A stretch of DNA of 64,000 nt, taken from the NCBI RefSeq assembly GCF_001647715.1, contig NZ_CP015600.1:3162001-3226000 (forward strand), in the 5' to 3' direction. Source of the DNA: Pseudomonas antarctica (GTDB taxonomy: Bacteria > Pseudomonadota > Gammaproteobacteria > Pseudomonadales > Pseudomonadaceae). Numbering within the stretch: the first letter of the stretch is position 1; each line of letters starts with the position of its first letter. Positions 9,590-19,296 of the stretch are shown one piece after another. A program made the translations under genes and the position numbers. The notes beneath the pieces are model-generated. The model saw only the letters and a program-made list of their open reading frames with translations. It was not told the origin of the DNA and ran no database searches.

Positions 9590-9680
9590 GGTCTGAACTC
9601 CTGGTTACCTGCGCAATCGAGTCACGGGGCCACTGTAGGGCGGGCCCGTTTTTTTTGCGCTCGGGTAAAGACCTGATTGT

Positions 9681-12302
9681 TCAGCTGTCCAGGGCGTCGA
9701 TCCGCCACCCACCACTGGCGTCCATATCGACGCGGATGGCACTGAGCACGCGCTGCTCGGCCATCGCCGTGAGCAGCACGTCCGACAGGCGCGGCGTCAG
9801 GCTTTTGCGCAACATAAAGTCAATGTTGCGCGCGCCGTTTTGGACGTTCGTGCAGCGCTCGGCGAGGGTGCGCGCGACCGACGCGCTGAAGCACAGGCGT
9901 ACCTTGGCCGATGCCAGCAGGCGCGACGCCAGGCGCTGGAGTTTCAGCTCGACAATGCTCGCCAGGTGTTCTGCTTGCAGGGTGAAGTAAGGCACCACGG
10001 TCATGCGGGCGAGCAACGCCGGTTTGAAGTGCGACGACAGCACGGGCTGAATCCGCTCCACCAGCGTGTCGGCACTCGGGCGTTCGCCGGCACACAATGC
10101 GCTGATTTCATCGCTCGCCAAGTTGCTGGTGAGAAATATCACGGTGTTGCTGAAGTCGATTTGGCGGCCTTCACCGTCGGAAAGGATGCCTTTGTCGAAC
10201 ACCTGATAAAACAGGTTGACCACCTCCAGATGGGCCTTTTCCACCTCGTCGAGCAGCACCACCGAATAGGGCCGACGGCGCACGGCTTCTGTCAGCAAGC
10301 CACCTTCTCCATAACCCACATAACCGGGAGGCGAGCCGACCAGGCGACTCACCGTGTGCTTTTCCTGAAACTCACTCATGGCGAGCGTGGTCAGTGCATG
10401 CTCGCCGCCAAACAAGTGATCGGCCACGGCGAGTGCAGTTTCGGTTTTACCGACACCGGAAGGACCCACCAGCAGGAACACGCCCAGGGGTTGTTGCGGA
10501 TCGCGCAGGCCCGATTGTGCCGCCTTGAGTATGTCGGTGATGCATTGGACGGCGGCGTCCTGGCCATGAATCCGGGTGTTGATCGTGGCGGCCAACGACA
10601 TGACGCCGCCGGCGCTATCGCGCAAGACCTTGCCCAGCGGGATGCCGGTCCAGTCAGACACGACTTTGGCGATGGTGTCCGGACCGACCTCGGTGAACAG
10701 CAATGGGTCGTCACCTTGCAGGTGCGCCAGGCTGTCACGGGCCTCAGCCAGCCTTGCTGGCCAGTCGTCAAGGGTTTGCGTCTCGGCGCGCACCTCAAGC
10801 ACGCGATATGCAGCAGCACGCTCTAACTGCCAGCGGTGTTCCAGCGCCTGGTACTCCACACCTAGTTGAATGAGTGTTTGCTCGATGGCCTGTATACGGC
10901 CAGGGTCCACCGGGTGGCCATGGCGTTGATCGCGTTCCAGGGCCTCGCGCTCGCGGGACAAGGCGCCTTGATGCCGTTCGAGCTGTTCCAGGTTCGCGGG
11001 CCGAGTGTCCAGGCCAATACGCACGCGCGCACTGGCCGTGTCTAGCAGGTCGACAGCCTTGTCGGGCAACAACCGCCCTGTGACATAGCGGTCGGACAGT
11101 TCGGCGGCGGCGGTAATTGCATCATCGCGAACGCTGACACCGTGGACTTTTTCATAGTGGGGCTTGAGGCCTCGCAGAATCAGCACAGCGGTTGCCACGC
11201 TCGGCTCCTCAAGCTTGACGAGCTGGAAGCGGCGGGCGAGGGCAGGGTCTTTTTCGAAGTGCTTTTTGTACTCGCCCCAAGTGGTTGCGGCGATGGTGCG
11301 CAGCTCTCCCCGGGCCAGCGCAGGCTTGAGCAGGTTGGCGGCGTCAGTGCCACCGGTCGGCCCCCCGGCGCCAATCAGCATGTGGGCTTCGTCGATAAAT
11401 AGAATGATCGGCACGGTGGACGCTTTAACCTCGTCGATCACCGCGCGCAGGCGACTCTCGAACTCACCTTTGACACTGGCACCGGCCTCCAGCAGGCCCA
11501 TATCGAGACTCAGCAGCCGTGTGTTGCGCAGAAAATCCGGGACATCGCCCAGGTGGATAGCCAGCGCCAGGCCCTCGACCACGGCGGACTTACCAACGCC
11601 CGGTTCACCGACCACAATGGGGTTGTTCTTGCGGCGTCGGGCGAGGATATCCACCATCTGGCGAATTTCCTGGTCACGTCCGAACACGGGGTCAATACCA
11701 CCCTTGGCGGCCTTGGCGGTGAGGTCTTCGCAGAACCGCGCGATGGTGTTTTCGCGATTGACCCCAGCGCTGGTATCAGGCGCGCTGCCGCCCGGCGCTG
11801 CGCCTTGCAGGTGTGCCAATGGGCCTTCGCTGGAACCAGCGACGATATCGGCGAACTGATTACCCAGGCGCTCGCGTGAAACGCCCTTGAGCAGTTCGCC
11901 GTAACGGGTGCCCGCCGTGTAGTAACCCAGGCGCGTGACCAAGGCGAGCAGCAACGTCCCGGCGCGGATGCTGGGGCTGCCGACAATCAGCGAAGCCGCG
12001 ATCCAGGCGTCCTGCACCCACTCGGTCAACAGCGGTGAAAAGACCGGGCGTCCCGGATTACCTCGCTTGAACTGGGCCAGGCTATCGTCAAGCCGGGCTG
12101 AAAGGCGTAAGGGATCTACCTCAAAATACGCAAGAATCAACGCAATATCACCCTGCGGGTCCTGCAGTAATTGGTGCAGGAAATGCTCGATCGTAATTTC
12201 GTAATGGGCGCGCGCCAGCGTCATGCCGGCGCTATTTTCCAGGGCGTGATTGCTGAAGGTATTGAGCCTGGCAAATAACGGCTTGAGTTCTACCTGAATC
12301 AT
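9681..12302 (-). CDS. tssH: TssH / ClpV AAA+ ATPase of the T6SS
   Basis: ClpV disassembles the contracted TssBC sheath using ATP. The 873-residue protein has a Clp N-terminal domain (about 1-160) and a first AAA+ module with Walker A GEPGVGKS and Walker B IILFIDEAH (near 235 and 305). A coiled middle domain near 420-520 follows, then a second AAA+ module with Walker A GPSGVGKTE and Walker B VVLLDEVEKAH. It has the C-terminal D2-small domain and lacks the ClpP-binding loop signature, as expected for ClpV. Its start overlaps the tssG stop as ATGA (12299-12302). Confidence 0.95.
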   Translation of the reverse strand: MIQVELKPLFARLNTFSNHALENSAGMTLARAHYEITIEHFLHQLLQDPQGDIALILAYFEVDPLRLSARLDDSLAQFKRGNPGRPVFSPLLTEWVQDAWIAASLIVGSPSIRAGTLLLALVTRLGYYTAGTRYGELLKGVSRERLGNQFADIVAGSSEGPLAHLQGAAPGGSAPDTSAGVNRENTIARFCEDLTAKAAKGGIDPVFGRDQEIRQMVDILARRRKNNPIVVGEPGVGKSAVVEGLALAIHLGDVPDFLRNTRLLSLDMGLLEAGASVKGEFESRLRAVIDEVKASTVPIILFIDEAHMLIGAGGPTGGTDAANLLKPALARGELRTIAATTWGEYKKHFEKDPALARRFQLVKLEEPSVATAVLILRGLKPHYEKVHGVSVRDDAITAAAELSDRYVTGRLLPDKAVDLLDTASARVRIGLDTRPANLEQLERHQGALSREREALERDQRHGHPVDPGRIQAIEQTLIQLGVEYQALEHRWQLERAAAYRVLEVRAETQTLDDWPARLAEARDSLAHLQGDDPLLFTEVGPDTIAKVVSDWTGIPLGKVLRDSAGGVMSLAATINTRIHGQDAAVQCITDILKAAQSGLRDPQQPLGVFLLVGPSGVGKTETALAVADHLFGGEHALTTLAMSEFQEKHTVSRLVGSPPGYVGYGEGGLLTEAVRRRPYSVVLLDEVEKAHLEVVNLFYQVFDKGILSDGEGRQIDFSNTVIFLTSNLASDEISALCAGERPSADTLVERIQPVLSSHFKPALLARMTVVPYFTLQAEHLASIVELKLQRLASRLLASAKVRLCFSASVARTLAERCTNVQNGARNIDFMLRKSLTPRLSDVLLTAMAEQRVLSAIRVDMDASGGWRIDALDS

Positions 12303-13279
12303 TGTCCGGTCCTCGATTGAGCGCCGGGACTTTGCGCCCCGGCCAGCGTGAATACCGCCTTGCCCTGGTCGACTGTGCGCCCCAGCCAGGTGTTGGTGCC
12401 CAGGCGCTGCCAGCTGTCACCCAATCGCGTGCCACGCTGTTGTTCTGGTTTAAGGCTCAGCACCAGCCGGCATTTGAGCGGGGTGTGCAGGTACAACGCG
12501 GTTAATCGTTCGATACGTTTGTAGAGTGCGGCGCCCGGCATCAGCAGGTGAAAACGCAAGGCGTCCAGGGGGCCGATACGGATGTCCAGAGTACTGGTGC
12601 GGTCGCTGACCTGTTGCCCGAGCAGGCTGTCCTGCCCCAGCACGTTGCCCTGCAGACCCAACCGGCAGCGGGACTGGTCATCAATCGGCACTTGGGTCAG
12701 CACGCAGGGCACGACTTCGACGGGATCGCCGTCCAGTGTGCTGCTGAGCAGTTGCTCCAGGCCGAGCGCCGAGCGCGGGAACTGGTTGAAGATGCCGGCG
12801 TAGCGCACTAATTGCGGTGCATGCTGGCGCCACTGCGGGTCGGCGTCGGCCAGGCCGATCAGCGAACGCACCAGGTTGAGACGGCTCAGGTCACGACGCT
12901 CGCCGATAGCCATCCACAGACGGTGTTTTTCCCAGGCACGAAACAGCAGCGGGTACAGCGCGGCATGCACGATATCGAGAAAATCACGGCCGGCACTGCG
13001 GCCTTGCAGCTGCTCGTCGATCAGGTCTTCGGTGTAGAACGTCGGCAGCGGTGAGGTCACGCCATACAAGCCAAAGAAGCTGGCTTGCAGGTGATAACGC
13101 CCGCTGTCGTCCTGGTCAATGGCTAAAATATCGCTCTCGGGGAACCCCAACCCCAGGCCAGGGCGCACGCGTACGCCATCGCTGAAGGCGTTATCGTCCG
13201 GGAAGCGAAGACGCAGCAAGCGCAACGCCTGGAAAAAAGCATAGTCGCGACCGTTGGCCAGCAAGGCGTCCTGAGTCAT
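12299..13279 (-). CDS. tssG: TssG, T6SS baseplate protein
   Basis: Baseplate wedge component that binds TssF. From ATG 13279 the 326-residue protein begins MTQDALLANGRDYAFFQALRLLR, the classic TssG (VasB/ImpH) N-terminus. It later carries FGLYGVTSPLPTFYTEDLIDE (around residues 80-100), the family's most conserved block. The start overlaps the tssF stop as ATGA; a longer frame to 13312 is just read-through into tssF. Its stop overlaps the clpV start the same way, so the three genes tssF-G-H are translationally coupled. Confidence 0.95.
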   Translation of the reverse strand: MTQDALLANGRDYAFFQALRLLRLRFPDDNAFSDGVRVRPGLGLGFPESDILAIDQDDSGRYHLQASFFGLYGVTSPLPTFYTEDLIDEQLQGRSAGRDFLDIVHAALYPLLFRAWEKHRLWMAIGERRDLSRLNLVRSLIGLADADPQWRQHAPQLVRYAGIFNQFPRSALGLEQLLSSTLDGDPVEVVPCVLTQVPIDDQSRCRLGLQGNVLGQDSLLGQQVSDRTSTLDIRIGPLDALRFHLLMPGAALYKRIERLTALYLHTPLKCRLVLSLKPEQQRGTRLGDSWQRLGTNTWLGRTVDQGKAVFTLAGAQSPGAQSRTGQ

Positions 13280-14988
13280 AGCAGGCGCTGCCGGCCGATT
13301 TTCGCCGGCCACGCCAGTGTTTCCTGATTAACGCTGTCGTACAGGTTGAGCGCTACGAAGCTGTTGAGCGCGACACTGCCGGCAAAGAACTCATCGAGTA
13401 CCACGCCAAACAGGTAAAGCCCTCCGGAACCCAGGAAATGGTCGCCGCGGCACTCAAGGCGCACCACCGTACCTTCGATGGGCAGGCCGTTGATGAAGCG
13501 TCGCTCCTGCGTGGCAAAGACTTTTTCAATGCCGTTGATCCGTCGATTGTTGGCGTCTTGCCCACCCTCATCGGCGCTCGGCAGGTAGAGTTTGAGCAGG
13601 CTCTTGAGGTATTCGGCGTCCAGCAGTTTGAAGTGGTTGGCATTCAGCTGGGAAAGCATGCGCCACAGCAAACGGTCCTGGTATTTGGGCGGATGGCAGG
13701 GGGTGATGCCACGAATGTTGCGCAGCGTGACGCGCGCCGGGGTGTTGTCCATCGGCTGGTTGAGGTCCCCGGGGTGCAAACTCTCGGGCAGCGGGCCGTC
13801 AGTGCACAGCAGCGAGATCGACAGGGTGAGGTCTTCCGGCGATTGACGGTCGACATACGGCAGGCTGATGAAGTGCTCGTAATCACGCGGGTCATTGCTG
13901 CCCTGGCGAATACGCAGGTTGAACGCATCACGCTGGTAAATGGTGTGGAAGGGTTTTAAGGTTTTTTCGTTGCCGGTGCCCGAATAGGCGCTGACACTCA
14001 GCACTGAATGAATGCGCAGGCGTTGGCGCTGGGACTGGTTCGCAGGCTGGATGCGATATTCGGGTTGGCGGTGATCGACCCTGAGCGGGTGAGCGTCCTG
14101 GGTGAACAGATTGACCGCGGGTGTCACCCCGAGCATGAAGCTGTTTTCGGTTATCGAGGGTGCCCACGACGGCACTTTGTCGAACACCAGCTTTACGCTC
14201 ATGCGGGTGTGTTCGCCTCGATGGCGCCAGCGCTGCAAACCGCTCAAGCGCACGAACAGGAATTTTTCCGGCAACGCGAAATACTCCTGCAAGCCCCGGT
14301 AGGCCGGGTGTGCGGCGTCCGGGTAGGGCAACAACGCGTGCTCACGATCAAAGCCGCACGGTTGGATGTGGTTGGCCGACAGCAGCGTTATCGGTTGGCC
14401 TTCACCCTGGATGCGTATTTCGCGCACATGCTGGTCCAGCAGACGGAGCAGGGCGCAGGCTTCGCTGAAGGTATCACCCAGGTAAAAGATCAGGCTGTCG
14501 GCCTTGAAGTCATTGGGCGCGACGGTCAGCGCAAGGTCCAGCACCAGGCAACGGCTGTCTGAGGTTCCGCCCTCCCAGCGCGCACCGGTTAGCGTGACCG
14601 GCTCAAGGTCGACCGGCATCGTGCTGCGAAAGCTCACTCGATGGCCATCAATGGGTACGGAAGCCACTTCGCAGCCGGTATCGATAGCTTGTGTCTGTGA
14701 AAGCGCTGTTCGCGGCGCGAACTGCAGCAGCGTCATGCACGGCAGTGGCTGCAAATACTGCGGATAAAGCAACTGCGCCAGTTCTTGGACAAATTCGGGA
14801 AACTCGTCATCCAACCGCTGGCGCACCATGCCCGTCAGGAAGGCCACGCCTTCGAGCAGCCGCTCCACATCCGGATCACTGGCGGAGCCACTGCCGAGCA
14901 AGGGCGCCAGGGCAGGGTTACGCTGGGCGAACTCATCGGCCAGATGCCGCAGGTTATTCAGTTCACTTTGGTAGTAGAAGTTCTGCAC
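13276..14988 (-). CDS. tssF: TssF, T6SS baseplate protein
   Basis: Baseplate wedge component of the VasA/ImpG family. Conserved opening NFYYQSELNNLRHLADEFAQRNPALAPLL and the block DPDVERLLEGVAFLTGMVRQRLDDEFPEF are diagnostic. I place the start at GTG 14988, directly before the conserved NFYYQSEL: an AGGTGG ribosome site lies 4-9 bases upstream and overlaps the tssE stop. The longer frame to 15069 overlaps tssE and is not needed. The product is about 570 residues, normal for the family. Confidence 0.93.
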   Translation of the reverse strand: MQNFYYQSELNNLRHLADEFAQRNPALAPLLGSGSASDPDVERLLEGVAFLTGMVRQRLDDEFPEFVQELAQLLYPQYLQPLPCMTLLQFAPRTALSQTQAIDTGCEVASVPIDGHRVSFRSTMPVDLEPVTLTGARWEGGTSDSRCLVLDLALTVAPNDFKADSLIFYLGDTFSEACALLRLLDQHVREIRIQGEGQPITLLSANHIQPCGFDREHALLPYPDAAHPAYRGLQEYFALPEKFLFVRLSGLQRWRHRGEHTRMSVKLVFDKVPSWAPSITENSFMLGVTPAVNLFTQDAHPLRVDHRQPEYRIQPANQSQRQRLRIHSVLSVSAYSGTGNEKTLKPFHTIYQRDAFNLRIRQGSNDPRDYEHFISLPYVDRQSPEDLTLSISLLCTDGPLPESLHPGDLNQPMDNTPARVTLRNIRGITPCHPPKYQDRLLWRMLSQLNANHFKLLDAEYLKSLLKLYLPSADEGGQDANNRRINGIEKVFATQERRFINGLPIEGTVVRLECRGDHFLGSGGLYLFGVVLDEFFAGSVALNSFVALNLYDSVNQETLAWPAKIGRQRLL

Positions 14989-14995
14989 AGTCCAC

Positions 14996-15415
14996 CTAGC
15001 GCATCGACAGCGAGACGCGCCCGTCGCAGGAGACGAGGGTCGACAAGTGGATGGGGATGTCGCGGTCATTGATCGCGACCAATCCGTCGAGCATGAAGCG
15101 CAACGACAACACCTCGCAACCGTGTTCGGCCAGGGTGATGCAGGGTGATTTCAGACGCGGTTCGTAACGCGCAACCATGCGTGTCATGTGGTCGATGATT
15201 TGCGCCGTTTCTCCGGTGGCGAAACTGCCGGCCAGGTTGGTGAAGTCGGGCACCCCGAAATCCGGGTCTATCGGCACGCTGCCTTGGCGAGTGTTAAGGA
15301 TCCGGCTCAGATGCTCCATCAGTGAGTCCAGCAGCACTTGCGCCTGGGTCAGGTGGGAGCGTTCGCTGCCCAGTTGCAGGGCGCCAATGCGTTCCAGCAG
15401 GCGTTTTTCTTTCAT
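14996..15415 (-). CDS. tssE: TssE, gp25-like T6SS baseplate protein
   Basis: gp25-like lysozyme-fold wedge protein that nucleates sheath assembly. From ATG 15415 (GAGGG about 8 bases upstream) the 139-residue protein starts MKEKRLLERIGALQLG. It shows the family stretch SRILNTRQGSVPIDPDFGVPDFTNL and the C-terminal EPRLKSPCITLAEHG block with the conserved acidic-to-Arg pattern of TssE. An upstream ATG at 15433 has no ribosome site. It lies 82 bp after tssC and its stop is inside the tssF ribosome site. Confidence 0.92.
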   Translation of the reverse strand: MKEKRLLERIGALQLGSERSHLTQAQVLLDSLMEHLSRILNTRQGSVPIDPDFGVPDFTNLAGSFATGETAQIIDHMTRMVARYEPRLKSPCITLAEHGCEVLSLRFMLDGLVAINDRDIPIHLSTLVSCDGRVSLSMR

Positions 15416-15497
15416 CACCGATCCCTCAATCACTCATGATTCAACGGTTGCGGCCATCGGCAGGGCGGATGACCGCAGAGTGAGCAGCGCGCAGCTT

Positions 15498-16985
15498 TCA
15501 GCTCTTGTCCAGCTTGCCGACCAGCGACAAGGTGAACGAAGCCCCCATGTACTTGAAATGCGGCCGGACCTTGAGGCTCACGCGGTACCAGCCTGGGTCA
15601 CCTTCGACGTCGTTTACGGAAATGTCGGCCTGGCGCAATGGCCGACGGCTGCGCACGCCCACAGCAGGGTTGTCCATGTCGGCGACGTATTGACGGATCC
15701 AGCCATTGAGCTCCGACTCCAGGTCGCCGCGCTCTTTCCAGGTGCCGATGTTTTCGCGCTGGATGACCTTGATGTAGTGAGCCAGGCGACTGACCACGAA
15801 GATGTAGGGCAACTGGGTGCCGAGCTTGTAGTTCAACTCCGCTTCCTTGCCTTCTTTGTCATTGCCAAAGTACTTGGGTTTCTGACAAGAGTTGGCGGAG
15901 AAGAACGCGGCGTTGTCGGTGTTCTTGCGCATGGTCAGGGCAATAAAACCCTGCTCGGCCAGCTCGAATTCCCGCCGCTCGGAGATCAGCACGTCAGTCG
16001 GGATTTTGGTCTGCACCTCACCCATGGCTTCGTAGTTGTAAATCGGCAGGTCGCTGACGGTACCGCCACCTTGCGGGCCGATGACGTTGGCACACCAACG
16101 GTACTGGGCGAAGCTGTCGGACAATCGGCTGGCAAAGGCGAAGGCGGCATTGCCCCACAGGAAATCGTGATTGCTGGAGGTCACGCTTTCGTTGTAACGG
16201 AATTTTCTGACCGGCACCGTTTCTTCCCCGTAGGGCGTGCGCAGCAGGAAGTGCGGCAACGTCAGCCCCACAAAACGTGAGTCTTCACTCTCGCGAAACG
16301 CATTCCACTTGATGAACTGCGGGCCTTCGAATACGGCTTGCAGGTCTTTCAGGTTGGGCAACTGGGAAAAGCTCTCGACACCAAAGAACTGCGGGCCTGC
16401 CGCCGCGATGAAGGGTGTGTGCGACATCGTCGATACGGACGCGATGGACTGCAGCAGCTTGATGTCCTGTGAGCCAGGGTTGAACTCGTAATTGCCGATG
16501 ATGGCGCCGAACGGCTGGCCGCCGAATTGTCCGAACTCTGCGCTGTAAACGGCCTTGTACAGACCCGAGCGCGTGATCTCCGGGGCGTCTTCAAAGTCGT
16601 CCAGCAGCTTTTGCTTGGACACACTGAGAATTTCCAGGCGGTTGTTTTCACGAAAATCGGTACGGTCGACCAAAAATTTCAACGAGCGCCATGACGCCTC
16701 GAGCGCCTGGAAACGCTCATGATGCAAAATAGCGTCGACTTGACGGCAGAGCTTGGCGTCCAACGCTGCAATCATGTCGTCGATCAGGTTGGCGCTGACT
16801 TTTTCGACCGCGCGGCTGGGTTCCAGCAACTGTGCGACAAAGGCCTCCAGACCTTGGCGCGTCACCGCGTAGGCCTCGTCGCCAGGCTTTATTCGCGCGG
16901 TATGGATCAATTGATCCAGCAGCGAACCCTCCTGTTGCGTCGCAGACGGTTGCGTGGCCGGGTTTTGCGTTGCTTCTTGGGTCAT
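15498..16985 (-). CDS. tssC: TssC, T6SS contractile sheath large subunit
   Basis: Large sheath subunit that forms the contractile tubule with TssB. The product is about 495 residues and starts MTQEATQNPATQ, with AGGAG 8 bases upstream of ATG 16985. It carries canonical TssC blocks: ILHHERFQALEASWRSLKFLVDRTDF (near 85-110), FGAIIGNYEFNPG, FFGVESFSQLPNL and the C-terminal RPLRQADISVNDVEGDPGWYRVSLKVRPHFKYMGASFTLSLVGKL. The frame opening at 17039 overlaps tssB and is not used. It lies 4 bp downstream of tssB. Confidence 0.96.
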   Translation of the reverse strand: MTQEATQNPATQPSATQQEGSLLDQLIHTARIKPGDEAYAVTRQGLEAFVAQLLEPSRAVEKVSANLIDDMIAALDAKLCRQVDAILHHERFQALEASWRSLKFLVDRTDFRENNRLEILSVSKQKLLDDFEDAPEITRSGLYKAVYSAEFGQFGGQPFGAIIGNYEFNPGSQDIKLLQSIASVSTMSHTPFIAAAGPQFFGVESFSQLPNLKDLQAVFEGPQFIKWNAFRESEDSRFVGLTLPHFLLRTPYGEETVPVRKFRYNESVTSSNHDFLWGNAAFAFASRLSDSFAQYRWCANVIGPQGGGTVSDLPIYNYEAMGEVQTKIPTDVLISERREFELAEQGFIALTMRKNTDNAAFFSANSCQKPKYFGNDKEGKEAELNYKLGTQLPYIFVVSRLAHYIKVIQRENIGTWKERGDLESELNGWIRQYVADMDNPAVGVRSRRPLRQADISVNDVEGDPGWYRVSLKVRPHFKYMGASFTLSLVGKLDKS

Positions 16986-16989
16986 GGCT

Positions 16990-17487
16990 TTACTCCTTTT
17001 CCTCAACGCCCAACTCACCGAGCAAGCGGGCACGCGCACCGTCGTCTTCGATCAATGCCTGTAATTCCTTGCGAAAATCGGGCACGTTACCCAGTGGGCC
17101 TTTCAACGCTTTGAGTGCATCACGCAGGGCGATCAACTGGCCGAGTTCCGGTACCTGCTCAACCAGGGCGTCCGGTTCAAAGTCACGAATCGATTCGAAC
17201 TTCAGATTCACCGCCAGACGCTCGTCTGGCGTTGCGTCATCCGAGAGGCGGTTGGCGATGGATAGTTGCAGGCTCAGGTTCTGGCCTTTGAGCACGTCGG
17301 TGAAGTTGTCCTTGTCGACGCGAATCGGCTTGAGTTCTTCGACAGGTGTCTGGTCTTCACGCAGGGTGAAGTCACCGATCACCAATTGCTTGAGCGGCAG
17401 CTCGACCTGTTCCTGGGCATCGCCCGTCGCAGGTTTGTAGACAATATTGACGCGCTCTTTAGGCGCGACGGAACCGTCACTTGCCAT
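16990..17487 (-). CDS. tssB: TssB, T6SS contractile sheath small subunit
   Basis: Small sheath subunit. The 165-residue protein begins MASDGSVAPKERVNIVYKPATGDAQEQVELPLK, the standard VipA/TssB N-terminus, and keeps the LSLQLSIANRLSD block that wraps around TssC. ATG 17487 has GGAG 9 bases upstream. It sits between tssA (53 bp upstream) and tssC (4 bp downstream). The length is normal for the family. Confidence 0.96.
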   Translation of the reverse strand: MASDGSVAPKERVNIVYKPATGDAQEQVELPLKQLVIGDFTLREDQTPVEELKPIRVDKDNFTDVLKGQNLSLQLSIANRLSDDATPDERLAVNLKFESIRDFEPDALVEQVPELGQLIALRDALKALKGPLGNVPDFRKELQALIEDDGARARLLGELGVEEKE

Positions 17488-17540
17488 GGTGTTTCTCCTC
17501 AGTGAGCGACTCGCAGAGGCAGTCGCGTCGTGTCAGGGGT

Positions 17541-19055
17541 TCAGTCAGTTGCGGTACAGGCGCTGCGCTTGCGCCAGAACCCGTTAAGGTCCAGGCGTGA
17601 CAATCGCCGTGACCATTCAGACGAGTTGCTGTGCTCAAGCATCATTTCAAGCAGCGGCTTGACCAACTCGGGCTCCCATTGCTCCAGATTGAGCTCGTCG
17701 GCCCGGGCCAGCAGGCCTTCCAGCGCGATACGCAGATCAGGGTGGGGGTCGAACCGATAAACCAGCACGCATTGCGAGGCACTCAGCCTGAAACGGTCGC
17801 GCGCGCTGGCGGTATGAGCGATGCAGCGCTGCAGTTCGGCTAACCCATCATTCAGCCGACCTTCATTGGCCATACGCCGAGCGTCTTCCACGCAGGTCTC
17901 GATAGCGTCCTTGGGGGCGACTACGGGCGTCGTCGGCGCCAGGCTTTCCAGCCACGCTCGGGTGGCGCCATCGGCAAAAGGCATGCCGTCGGCGAAGGTC
18001 AGATCGATAACGCCAGGCAGGCGGCTTACCAACCCTTGCACCTCGTGCGCTATGGCCTGGGCAGCAGCGCTAGCACCCGCCTGTAAAAGGGCGATGTGGC
18101 TGATGCGATTAAGGTCGAGCCAAAAGGGGTAGCTGCTCAGCCGACCTTCGCAGAAACGCGCGATATCCAGCGGCTCGGCGACTTCCTGCAAACGCAGGAG
18201 ACTCTCTCGCAGAGTAAGGGGCGGAGAGGGCAGGCGAGTGTTTCGACCCTGGCTGGGAGGAAGCGCTTCGAGCGTGATCCACAGTGCCTGGCGATTCAGC
18301 CGATAGGTCAAGGGCAGAGCAGGGCGCTGATCCAGGCAGTAGGCGTGCACCGGACGCAGCGACTCGAACACCTTTTCTACGTTGCTGACGATGGCCTCAT
18401 CGCCGTCCAATAAGGTCACTGGCGGGCTGATGACCATGGGCAGGGCGCCGGTCGCGACGTCAGCGGGCGTGGATTGCGCGGCTGGCGACGTCGTGCCCTG
18501 TGACGGCTCTTGGGTTTTGCTACGGGTCAGTTGCTCCAGGCGCCGACGAACTCTGGCAAAGCTCGGGGCCTGGTCATCCTGCGTGCGCCAGAACGCATCA
18601 ATGGCCTCCCAGTCGCTGATCAAACGCTCAGCCGCCAGGGGGTCCAACGGTTCAAAAGGCTCTGCCAGCGTCTTGTCCAGCCACTCGATCAGCCATTGCG
18701 CTTGATTGCGCCGAGCCCGCAAGCGCGAGACGGGTGGCGTCAGGGTGTGCCAATAGAGGTCCAACATCTCTCTGAGCAGATGAACCCCGGCGCTTAGCCC
18801 AGCCATTGCGCGCAGGCGAGTCCAAGCACACAGCAGCCAAATGGCGACACTGAGGTCTTTACCTTCGGATTTGAGAATGCCTTCGCAGAGTGTCGACAGG
18901 CGCTGCCAATCCACGGCGTCGACCGCATGGATATTATTGAGCTTGTCGATCTCTGCCTGAGCCGCAGCAAACGCATCACCCTCGCGAGGGTTGTGACCTG
19001 CCGGGTATTGTTCGTTGATGGGATAAGCCCCCAACTGATCCTGGTCACCATGCAT
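17541..19055 (-). CDS. tssA: TssA (ImpA-N domain) T6SS assembly protein
   Basis: TssA primes baseplate docking and tail polymerisation. The 504-residue protein has an ImpA_N domain in its N-terminal half (INEQYPAGHNPREGDAFAAAQAEIDKLNN near 13-41; EGKDLSVAIWLLCAWTRLRAMAGLSAGVHLLREML near 63-97). It also has a VasJ-type C-terminal helical domain (NEGRLNDGLAELQRCIAHTASARDRFRLSASQCVLVYRFDPHPDLR). It is the first gene of the operon. The ribosome site is weak (AAGG about 9 bases before ATG 19055). Confidence 0.93.
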   Translation of the reverse strand: MHGDQDQLGAYPINEQYPAGHNPREGDAFAAAQAEIDKLNNIHAVDAVDWQRLSTLCEGILKSEGKDLSVAIWLLCAWTRLRAMAGLSAGVHLLREMLDLYWHTLTPPVSRLRARRNQAQWLIEWLDKTLAEPFEPLDPLAAERLISDWEAIDAFWRTQDDQAPSFARVRRRLEQLTRSKTQEPSQGTTSPAAQSTPADVATGALPMVISPPVTLLDGDEAIVSNVEKVFESLRPVHAYCLDQRPALPLTYRLNRQALWITLEALPPSQGRNTRLPSPPLTLRESLLRLQEVAEPLDIARFCEGRLSSYPFWLDLNRISHIALLQAGASAAAQAIAHEVQGLVSRLPGVIDLTFADGMPFADGATRAWLESLAPTTPVVAPKDAIETCVEDARRMANEGRLNDGLAELQRCIAHTASARDRFRLSASQCVLVYRFDPHPDLRIALEGLLARADELNLEQWEPELVKPLLEMMLEHSNSSEWSRRLSRLDLNGFWRKRSACTATD

Positions 19056-19057
19056 AG

Positions 19058-19118
19058 TTCGTTTGCCTTCTACTGCCTGCTTAAAGGAGTCGTGCGAAGG
19101 CCCGAGGCAGTAAACGAA
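19058..19118. promoter_or_regulatory. Split inverted repeat upstream of the T6SS operon
   Basis: Immediately upstream of tssA, two 7-base blocks are repeated inverted: TTCGTTT (19058-19064) and ACTGCCT (19072-19078) face AGGCAGT (19105-19111) and AAACGAA (19112-19118). The left arm carries a 7-base insertion between the blocks. Because it sits 3 bp from the start codon, it would fold in the 5' leader of the tss transcript or serve as a protein-binding site. No regulator can be named from sequence. Confidence 0.45.
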
Positions 19119-19296
19119 GGGCCCGGGGCTTGACGACTAAGCAGTACCGTAGGGGATGGGGGCGATTCATCCCATCAGGTCAACACCTGAAAGCGCGGGC
19201 GCAGATGCGGGACTTAATAACGTCGGCGATAACGGACATAGTGATCTCTGTGCAGGATGTGGAGTGCGCAGGAAACGGTGCTGGCTTTGAGCGAAC

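Noticed and set aside
9649..9656. T8 run after a GC-rich hairpin on the plus strand between vgrG and clpV
   Set aside because: The hairpin is imperfect and the T-run faces the plus strand, where no gene ends; it cannot end the minus-strand operon.
1..19055. Many long frames on the plus strand across the T6SS operon
   Set aside because: All lie antisense to well-recognised tss genes in GC-rich codon-shadow frames.
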